Shown here in pieces: positions 44,257 to 51,580 of a stretch of 51,580 nucleotides of DNA (position 1 is the stretch's first letter; each line of letters opens with the position of its first letter). Below the pieces are notes generated by a model. The model did not search any database and had not been told where the DNA came from. It saw only the letters and a program-made list of their open reading frames with translations. The DNA comes from JBEHYA01 sp048498415 (GTDB lineage: Bacteria > Pseudomonadota > Alphaproteobacteria > UBA9219 > RGZA01), in the NCBI GenBank assembly GCA_048498415.1, contig JBEHYA010000003.1, forward strand, positions 1-51,580. Direction: 5' to 3'. A program made the translations under genes and the position numbers.

Positions 44257-44262
44257 AAGTCA

Positions 44263-46071
<1,809 letters not shown>

Positions 46072-46122
46072 AAAACAGGTCAAAAAGGCACGTTTTCGAA
46101 ACAAATCAATAGTTTGGCGGAA

Positions 46123-46138
46123 TGTTCCACGTGGAACA
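46123..46138. promoter_or_regulatory. Candidate parS site (ParB/Spo0J-binding palindrome)
   Basis: TGTTCCACGTGGAACA, a perfect 16-bp palindrome matching the bacterial parS consensus TGTTNCACGTGNAACA; the variant with CCACGTGG is known from Pseudomonas. It lies in the 176-base gap between thiC and the HMA protein. I saw no second full copy in the window; a GTGGAAC half-site near 16384 is not a palindrome. Confidence 0.7.
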
Positions 46139-46250
46139 CACACCCGCGTATGCAAAAACGTGCGGGCATTCTCGCTTTTTCAGTGAAAAGCAAATGCCGG
46201 TTTGGTTTTAAAAAATTTATGCGGCCACAACCCCATGGAAGACCTGTGTG

Positions 46251-46940
46251 ATGAGTAAAACCTATACGATCGAGGGCATGCACTGCGCATCGTGCGTGCG
46301 CAAGGTAACAGCGGCGCTTGCGGCGGAGGGCTATAAAGCGCGGGTTACGCTTGATCCCCCGCAGGCCCAGCTGAACGGGGAAGCGCCGGAAGTAGAAATA
46401 CTGAATGCGGCGCTGGCAAAAGCGGGCGCGTATAAACTGGTGGATGCGCCCGCTGCCGCGGCCGCCGCCGCGCCGGGCGGATGGCTTAAGACGTATTTTC
46501 CCCTGCTGTTGATTGTCGGCCTGATCAGCGTTGCATCGTTTAGCGGCGCGGCACATGTGCATGACTGGATGCTGAATTTCATGGCCGGGTTCTTTATTAC
46601 CTTCGGCGCGTTTAAGCTGCTTGATATACGCGGTTTCCGCGATGCCTATGCCAGCTATGACCTGCTGGCGGCGCGGTGGAAAGAATATGGGCTGTTATAC
46701 CCGTTTATAGAACTGGCGCTGGGGTTTGCATTTCTGTTTCGCTTTGAAATCACCCTTACCCTGTGGCTGTCGCTTGCGGTCATGGGCGTAAGCAGCCTGG
46801 GCGTTTTAAAAGCCTTGCGCGAAAAGCGGGAACTGCGCTGCGCGTGCCTTGGCACCACGCTGAAGCTGCCCATGTCAACCATCACGCTGGTGGAAGACCT
46901 TGGCATGGTTGCGATGTCGGCGCTGATGCTTATGGCGTAA
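46251..46940 (+). CDS. HMA metal-binding domain fused to MauE-like membrane domain
   Basis: Protein of about 229 residues from the ATG at 46251; a GTG one codon earlier is possible. The N-terminal heavy-metal-associated domain has GMHCASCVRK with Cys12 and Cys15, then an Ala-rich linker. Four transmembrane helices follow (FPLLLIVGLISVASF, MAGFFITFGAFKLL, FIELALGFAFLFRF and one near the C-terminus). The C-terminal half has CACLGTTLKLPMSTITLVED, a Cys-x-Cys motif with the LPMS pattern of MauE/DoxX-like redox membrane proteins. A metal-sensitive or disulfide-handling role is inferred. It overlaps the 3' end of the gene on the opposite strand by 11 bases. Confidence 0.8.
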   Translation: MSKTYTIEGMHCASCVRKVTAALAAEGYKARVTLDPPQAQLNGEAPEVEILNAALAKAGAYKLVDAPAAAAAAAPGGWLKTYFPLLLIVGLISVASFSGAAHVHDWMLNFMAGFFITFGAFKLLDIRGFRDAYASYDLLAARWKEYGLLYPFIELALGFAFLFRFEITLTLWLSLAVMGVSSLGVLKALREKRELRCACLGTTLKLPMSTITLVEDLGMVAMSALMLMA

Positions 46941-47550
46941 AGGCGGCTTTGATTTTATCAAAAGCCGACATCGTCGCCGTTGGGCTGTCCGGACCATTGC
47001 AAATGGCCATCACATATTCATCCAGCGACTGGCCAATCATTTGCGCATTTCTGGCAACTTCAACGCGCTTATGCGGATCATTATGGGTGAGCGACGCGTA
47101 GGCTTGCTGCATATCGTACATATGGGGCGTTTGAATGGCGGTGGTTACGCCCAGACTGGCGATGGCAAAAGCGACCGTGGCGATTTTGATGGGTTTGGAT
47201 ACAAATCTTCCGCGCACGGCATACCATCCGCCCAATACCAGTGCATCAATGCCCGCGCCAAGGCCAAGCATAAGTAACGGGCTGTAAGGATCCGGGCTTA
47301 AAAATGCGGCAACCTCGGGGATGATGGTACTGAGGGCCGGCGCGGCAAGACAGCCGGCATGGCCAGCCAGAAGGCCGCCCGCACCCGCGCCCACACAATA
47401 ACCGCAGGTACCCAGCATGGCACGCAGCCAGCTGGTATGGTTGCTTTTTTCGATTACGGCGTGGTTACGTTTGGCCATGCGGCGCAGCGCATCGAAAGCT
47501 GCATCCGGTGCCGCTTCGGGCGATTGATGTACTTCATATGTAATCGACAT
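46930..47550 (-). CDS. Hypothetical membrane protein, orphan cluster gene 3
   Basis: Protein of 206 residues, not recognised. The N-terminus is cytoplasmic and charged (EVHQSPEAAPDAAFDALRRMAKR), then there are about three hydrophobic segments: near 40-75 (Gly/Ala/Cys-rich, with CGYCVGAGAGGLLAGHAGC), near 90-110 and near 120-140. The C-terminal 60 residues are soluble (RVEVARNAQMIGQSLDEYVMAICNG). It starts 2 bases after the stop codon of the 202-residue gene, so it is very likely in the same operon. The 3' end overlaps the HMA gene by 11 bases. Confidence 0.65.
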   Translation of the reverse strand: MSITYEVHQSPEAAPDAAFDALRRMAKRNHAVIEKSNHTSWLRAMLGTCGYCVGAGAGGLLAGHAGCLAAPALSTIIPEVAAFLSPDPYSPLLMLGLGAGIDALVLGGWYAVRGRFVSKPIKIATVAFAIASLGVTTAIQTPHMYDMQQAYASLTHNDPHKRVEVARNAQMIGQSLDEYVMAICNGPDSPTATMSAFDKIKAAFTP

Positions 47551-47552
47551 GT

Positions 47553-48161
47553 TTAACCCTGGGCTGGAAAATAAGGGGGCTGCTGCATCAGGCGAACAAG
47601 CCGGTCGCCCGCCTGACTGCGCGTCTTTTTGAAAAAAGCCGTCAGCGTGCCGGTGTCTTTTATATCCAGCGTGAAAGGCGAGATGGCGCCAGCAGAGACA
47701 AAAGACAGGGCTTTTATTTCCCTGTCTTCGCTCACGGGTTTGATGGCAAGAGCGCGACCATCGTTATGAATGACGGCAAAGGGGTTGGCATCCAGCGCAA
47801 CGGAGGTGATGGCACCATCTGCGCCCACGCGTACATCGCAGCATTCCAGGGCGGCTTCACGGATCTGCCCGAAAAGCTTTTTGGTCGGCGGAAACGCGCG
47901 TTCGGATGCAAAGGGGTGCAGGAAAAAGGCGGCGTCATCGGTTGTGGCATATGGCGCAAAAAGCCGCCATGCCGGAATGGCGAGGGGCGCCTGCACGTTC
48001 AACAGGCGGCACATGGCGAAAAAGTTTGCCTGAAACTGCTCGTGTTCGAGCGCGGGCGTCAGGTTTGGGGCCAAGACGGCCTTTTCCTGCAGCCGTTTAA
48101 AGACGGCGTCGGTAATACGCCCGATAAAAGCGATGTGTATATTATTGAAATCCAGATTCAT
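47553..48161 (-). CDS. Hypothetical protein, orphan cluster gene 2
   Basis: Protein of 202 residues with no recognised family, signal peptide or membrane segment. It begins MNLDFNNIHIAFIGRITDAV and has a mixed alpha/beta-looking composition, with ECCDVRVGADGAITSV and FAVIHNDGRALAIKP as beta-rich stretches. A strong ribosome site, GGAGG, is about 4 bases before the ATG, good evidence that it is real. It follows the 714-residue gene by 24 bases and precedes the membrane protein by 2 bases. The three together look like one transcriptional unit. Confidence 0.65.
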   Translation of the reverse strand: MNLDFNNIHIAFIGRITDAVFKRLQEKAVLAPNLTPALEHEQFQANFFAMCRLLNVQAPLAIPAWRLFAPYATTDDAAFFLHPFASERAFPPTKKLFGQIREAALECCDVRVGADGAITSVALDANPFAVIHNDGRALAIKPVSEDREIKALSFVSAGAISPFTLDIKDTGTLTAFFKKTRSQAGDRLVRLMQQPPYFPAQG

Positions 48162-48185
48162 ATTTTCCTCCCTGTTTTAAAATAT

Positions 48186-50330
48186 TCAACCGTTGTTAAT
48201 GCCCTTCATGGCGGTCAGCATGGCCGTGTTGTTCGATTTGTTTCTGTCATCGCATTGGGTGCATGGCCTTTTTAACAGGGCGCATTTAATTTTGCAGAGC
48301 GCGTCGGCGGCGGCTTTGTAACTGTTTTCGGCCACCCGATCGACCTGTGTGCCAAGCCGTTCGACATTGATGCGAATGCCCGCCAGGCCTGTGGCAGCGT
48401 TCTGCCGGGCCGCGTCGATCATGCCGGCGGCGGCCTGCTGGGCGTGGCGCACATAGCTGCCGGCCTGATCGAGAACATGCCGGGTGGTTTGCTGCGCCGC
48501 TTCACGGTAATGCGCCAGAATGGGTTTGATCTGCGCCATTAAAGGCGGCGGTGCGGCGAGGGCAGGCGCCGCGGCAGAAGTGGGCGGCGTAGCGATATGC
48601 GCGGCCACGTTATTTTGTGCAACTGCCGTTGCTTGCGTCACGGTTTTCATCACAGCTTCCGGCTTCTGCGCGGCTGGCGGCGCTGCGAAAGAAGAAGCCA
48701 TTATCATGGCGGGAGAGATAACCGGTAACGTTACGCGGGGCTCGCTCGCGCGGGTCTGCGGTGCAGCCATGGCGGGGGGCATACCGATTACCATATAAGT
48801 AGCGGCAGTTTTATTTTCCCCTTTAGACGGCAAGACGGCTGCCGGTAGATGTGCGGCTGGCGCGATCATTTCTTTTGTGTCTGAATGATGGATGGACGGG
48901 GCAACAGGTTTTGAATGACCCACTGCTGTCACGGGCAGTGCAGCCGGAACGGACGGCGCCGAGGAAGGCAAAGCGTGCGTGGCCGTTCGGCCTGCCCCCG
49001 GCACGCCGGCCGATAAAGACGGCGCTGCGGCTGCCGCAGCCGGCAGCGTCACTATTGCGGGTGGGACATTATTAGCTGGTGCAGCTTTCGTAGAAGGCCG
49101 GATAACTGTTTGAACCGGAGTAGCCGGAATGATGGATGCCGCGGTTGCCGCCGCCGTGCTGGCCGGAATGCCCTGGCTTTTTTGCGCAGGCTGAGCGCGC
49201 ACGATGGAAAATGGCGCGCGCGTTTCCGGCGTGGACCCCCGCAGGGCCGCGGGATTGCCGGGAATGACGCGAAGATGATAGCGGGTGGAAGCAAGGGGCT
49301 GCTGCGAGACATGTCTGCGCGTTTCAGAAAATTTCCCTGCAAGCCGTTCGGCCCACGCGCTTTTGCCGATCATTGAAACGCGTGACGGGGCATCCGCTTT
49401 TATGCCTGTTTTTGCCAGCATGGCGGGGGCCAGCTTTTGCGGCGGCGCGGCGTGCGCGGTACGCAGCGGTATCGGGCGGGAGGCCGCCTCTGAATTAGAT
49501 GGGCGGCGTTCAGATGGGTGTGTCTGGCGCGGTAAAACGGCCGGGTGGGTATTGCCGGGCGGGAATAATTTTGTATCAAGATAAGGCAGCGCCCGCGCCA
49601 GGACTGGCAGGGTGCGCGGCAATTCCCGCAACTGGCGGATCATCTGGTGCAGGGCGTGTTTATGCGCCGGCGGCAGGCCCGGCACCTTGGCAATGGCCGT
49701 GAGGCCCGCCTGCATAGCATTAAGCGTTTTGGCCAGCGCCTGCGGTTTTACGGCGCCGGGATTCTTTTTTGCTTCTTCCAGCTGCTTTGCCAAAGCGGTT
49801 TTATGGCCGTGCATGGCGGCGATCAGGCCGCCCAGTTTCGCGCGCTGATCGCCCAGCACCTGGAGCACGCCGGTGCGGTCGATATTCTCCAGCTGGCCCA
49901 TGATGACGTGGAGACGGCGTAGAATCAGATCGAACTGGGTGGGCCGGTCAATATGTTCCAGCGCGCACAGGCTAATCGCCAGCGTGCCGGCGGCGGTTTC
50001 GCCACTATGGAAATAATGGGTCTGCGCCGGCTGGCCGAAATCGGGTAGAAGCGCCTGGTGAGCGGTTTCCGTTACGGCAAGGACGACCAGCGGCGCCTGC
50101 CGGGCCGCGGCAAAGCGTTCGACCTGCTGCGCGATCGCGGCCGCCTGCCGGCCATCCGGATCGGCAAAGTAGGCCGAAAGTTCGCGCCGGACGCGGGCGG
50201 CGACTTCTGCGGCGGCGCCCATTATTTCAAGGTGCGGCACATCGTAAAGGTATGGTACGGCCGGCGGTTCGCTGGTGGCCATAGGTTCATTGCCGCCGCG
50301 CAGCGCGGCAGCCGTGGCAGGAGCGTTCAT
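48186..50330 (-). CDS. Large Pro/Ala-rich hypothetical protein, orphan cluster gene 1
   Basis: Protein of 714 residues with no recognised family. Residues about 30-265 are largely helical (RRELSAYFADPDGRQAAAIAQQ, then FDLILRRLHVIMGQLENIDR and following). Residues about 265-600 are low-complexity, rich in Pro, Ala, Thr and Ser, probably disordered. Residues about 605-690 are amphipathic helix (HYREAAQQTTRHVLDQAGSYV), phasin- or apolipoprotein-like in appearance. Near the C-terminus is a cysteine cluster, C-x3-C-x6-C-x2-C, in ALCKIKCALLKRPCTQCDD, which could bind metal. No signal peptide is visible. No ribosome site is evident before the ATG; Met17 is an alternative start. It could be a scaffold or an exported effector; both are speculation. 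Confidence 0.65.
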   Translation of the reverse strand: MNAPATAAALRGGNEPMATSEPPAVPYLYDVPHLEIMGAAAEVAARVRRELSAYFADPDGRQAAAIAQQVERFAAARQAPLVVLAVTETAHQALLPDFGQPAQTHYFHSGETAAGTLAISLCALEHIDRPTQFDLILRRLHVIMGQLENIDRTGVLQVLGDQRAKLGGLIAAMHGHKTALAKQLEEAKKNPGAVKPQALAKTLNAMQAGLTAIAKVPGLPPAHKHALHQMIRQLRELPRTLPVLARALPYLDTKLFPPGNTHPAVLPRQTHPSERRPSNSEAASRPIPLRTAHAAPPQKLAPAMLAKTGIKADAPSRVSMIGKSAWAERLAGKFSETRRHVSQQPLASTRYHLRVIPGNPAALRGSTPETRAPFSIVRAQPAQKSQGIPASTAAATAASIIPATPVQTVIRPSTKAAPANNVPPAIVTLPAAAAAAPSLSAGVPGAGRTATHALPSSAPSVPAALPVTAVGHSKPVAPSIHHSDTKEMIAPAAHLPAAVLPSKGENKTAATYMVIGMPPAMAAPQTRASEPRVTLPVISPAMIMASSFAAPPAAQKPEAVMKTVTQATAVAQNNVAAHIATPPTSAAAPALAAPPPLMAQIKPILAHYREAAQQTTRHVLDQAGSYVRHAQQAAAGMIDAARQNAATGLAGIRINVERLGTQVDRVAENSYKAAADALCKIKCALLKRPCTQCDDRNKSNNTAMLTAMKGINNG

Positions 50331-50409
50331 GGAAATTTAAATCGTTAAAAGCGGTCAGACAGATAGCGTCGCTTGCCCATGGCAAGACGAAGCCCGCGGA
50401 TAAACGGAT

Positions 50410-50814
50410 TTAAATTTGCGGCGGCGCGCGCGGCTGGGCGGGGGTAAAAAAATGCTGGAAGGAAGCGCGTGCCGGTATGGCCGGCGCGGCCCGTTCCAGA
50501 AAAATAAAGAGGGCGAGAAGAACAGGCAGGAAAGTGAAGCCCGCTACTTGCGGCGCGCCGGCATAGGGGCAGGCATCGGTCTTGATTTTGCCGGGCGCAG
50601 GATGATCGCCGGGCTGGCCGGTTTGATCCACCACCGTATGCCCGAGGCCGGCGGCGGTGCAGATGGTGATATTGAATAGACCGCGCGCGCTCGCCCGTAC
50701 ATCCGGCATGAAGCCAAGCGGCATGATGGCGGTAAACAGATAGGCAAACAGCACCACCCACGCGAAGGATGCGCGTATTGTCTGCAGGCGAAGGCGGCTC
50801 AGAAAAGAAGTCAT
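50410..50814 (-). CDS. DUF2946-like membrane protein
   Basis: Protein of 134 residues from the ATG at 50814 with AAGG 6 bases before it. It has an N-terminal transmembrane helix (ASFAWVVLFAYLFTAIMPLGFMPD) with the DUF2946 hallmark MPLGFMP, then Cys52 in ITICTAAG, a His/Pro loop with KTDACPYAG (Cys82), and a second helix (TFLPVLLALFIFLERAAP). Family function is not established; members are often found near copper or metal genes. The open frame runs further upstream, but that part is the opposite-phase shadow of the Nudix gene. It sits 58 bases after the Nudix gene and 79 bases before the 714-residue gene, same strand. Confidence 0.75.
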   Translation of the reverse strand: MTSFLSRLRLQTIRASFAWVVLFAYLFTAIMPLGFMPDVRASARGLFNITICTAAGLGHTVVDQTGQPGDHPAPGKIKTDACPYAGAPQVAGFTFLPVLLALFIFLERAAPAIPARASFQHFFTPAQPRAPPQI

Positions 50815-50872
50815 GGTCGGCCTTGAATGTCCTGCAATCCGGGACAAAAAGCCAGATGAAAAAGACGGGGGA

Positions 50873-51499
50873 TTAGTCGAAATCGGCCGGGCGGTTGGGT
50901 TCGCGGTGGTGGCGGAACATGGCCTTGACCTGAAATTCCACGATGCGGTCGATGGAGAGCGGGGGAAGGTCGTCTTCGGCAAAATAGGCGGCGCCCAGCG
51001 TTTCGTTGCTGGGGGTGATGGTGCCGCCGGTGACCGCGCACATGAAAAACATTTTGTAGATGTGGAAAGGGAAGTGGGGTTCGTGCGGGTGTTTTTCGCG
51101 GTCGAACACGGCGGCGAGTTTGGTGATACGGGCGTGAAGGCCGCATTCCTCCCACACCTCGCGGATGATGCACTCGGATGGGGATTGGCTGACATCCGCC
51201 CAGCCGCCGGGGAGCGACCATTTTTCGTCGGAACGTTCCTGGACGAGCAGGATTTTATCGCCCTCAAAAATGGCGGCGCGCACATCGACCTTCGGCGTGG
51301 CGTAGCCGGCCTCATTCTTGAAAAGCTTTAGAATGTGTTCGGGCGGCGCATCCGGGGTGGCCAGCATTTCCGCGGCGATTTCGCGCAGGCGTTCATAGCG
51401 CGCAACCTGAAAATGGTTCTCGGCATAGGTAAGGCTGGTTTGCGACAGCGCCTGAATCTCACGCGCCCAGTTCAGCCATTTGGTGTTTGATGTAGCCAT
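50873..51499 (-). CDS. Nudix hydrolase with Nudix N-terminal domain
   Basis: Protein of 208 residues from the ATG at 51499; a GTG six codons earlier is the alternative. The N-terminal 65 residues (WLNWAREIQALSQTSLTYAE, YERLREIAAEML) match the small helical domain found before some Nudix domains. VDVRAAIFEGDKILLVQER leads into the Nudix box GGWADVSQSP...REVWEECGL near 98-121. The first glutamate of the box (G-x5-E-x7-REUxEExGU) is Gln105 here; the catalytic Glu residues of REVWEECG are kept, so activity is likely. The substrate, a nucleoside diphosphate derivative, cannot be specified. Confidence 0.88.
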   Translation of the reverse strand: MATSNTKWLNWAREIQALSQTSLTYAENHFQVARYERLREIAAEMLATPDAPPEHILKLFKNEAGYATPKVDVRAAIFEGDKILLVQERSDEKWSLPGGWADVSQSPSECIIREVWEECGLHARITKLAAVFDREKHPHEPHFPFHIYKMFFMCAVTGGTITPSNETLGAAYFAEDDLPPLSIDRIVEFQVKAMFRHHREPNRPADFD

Positions 51500-51521
51500 G
51501 ACTACTAATATAAGCACGACC

Positions 51522-51580
51522 TCATCCCCGCGAAAGCGGGGATCCAGCTAAAGCCGCGTCTGCGGCTGAATATAATTTAG
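51522..51580. repeat. Partial interspersed repeat at the window edge
   Basis: TCATCCCCGCGAAAGCGGGG is a left arm of the type A/C class, followed by ATCCAGCTAAAGCCGC and GTCTGCGGC. It reaches the end of the window, so its right half cannot be judged. Confidence 0.6.

Noticed and set aside
50815..51315. Upstream extension of the DUF2946 frame across the Nudix gene
   Set aside because: The extension is Arg/Ser/Pro-rich and out of phase with the Nudix gene, whose box and N-terminal domain are clear. The DUF2946 start at 50814 has its own ribosome site.

Overview
The window is a gene-dense (roughly 58% GC by eye), mostly chromosomal-core segment of an alphaproteobacterium. Evidence seen directly: a circularly permuted two-piece tmRNA gene, an alpha-type SspB adaptor, a divK-pleD pair, divergent rpsU and COQ9 genes, an EipB (DUF1849) envelope protein, and a glutamyl-tRNA synthetase with the LSKRLGS motif typical of the second alphaproteobacterial copy. 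The exact lineage cannot be fixed by reading; a Rhodospirillales/Micavibrionales-like organism would fit, as inference only. There is no CRISPR array, transposase, prophage or tRNA gene that I can see.

Layout. 0-3.5 kb: gmhB (LPS heptose), two divergent small secreted proteins of unknown function, a MarR-type regulator and an NlpC/P60 peptidase. 3.5-9.2 kb: yejABEF peptide ABC importer on the minus strand. 9.3-13.3 kb: an NtrC-like regulator with a degenerate AAA+ domain, then a GT39/GT2 lipid-linked sugar transfer pair. 13.3-22.5 kb: rpsU, COQ9, uvrC, trmJ, cimA, an orphan type IV pilin, cysS, an unusually small overlapping gene and gltX. 22.7-26 kb: uvrB, a small zinc-ribbon membrane protein and an N-formylglutamate amidohydrolase. 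26-28.6 kb: sspB, ssrA (tmRNA), folA, thyA. 28.7-37.3 kb: nhaA, prfC, pleD, divK, eipB, a diguanylate cyclase behind a textbook sigma-54 promoter, and two envelope proteins. 37.3-46.1 kb: aspS, rnd, sixA, a WD40 protein, ygfZ, a family 9 glycosyltransferase, and thiC under a TPP riboswitch. 46.1-51.6 kb: a parS-like palindrome, an HMA/MauE-like membrane protein, a compact cluster of three orphan genes including a 714-residue Pro/Ala-rich protein, a DUF2946 protein and a Nudix hydrolase.

How the parts connect. SspB and the tmRNA that makes its substrates lie side by side. DivK and PleD form the polar-differentiation phosphorelay and c-di-GMP pair; a second GGDEF enzyme is wired to sigma-54. 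folA/thyA, cysS/gltX/aspS, uvrB/uvrC and the envelope glycosyltransferases are housekeeping modules.

Many intergenic gaps carry short palindromic repeats. I sort them into four types (A-D) by the conserved spacer between two hairpin arms; arm sequences vary but keep their pairing. One lies inside the yej operon, one abuts the gmhB start, and one truncated copy supplies the stop codon of ygfZ. The strongest candidates for undescribed biology are the three-gene orphan cluster at 46.9-50.3 kb, the GAFTGA-less regulator, and the repeat families.
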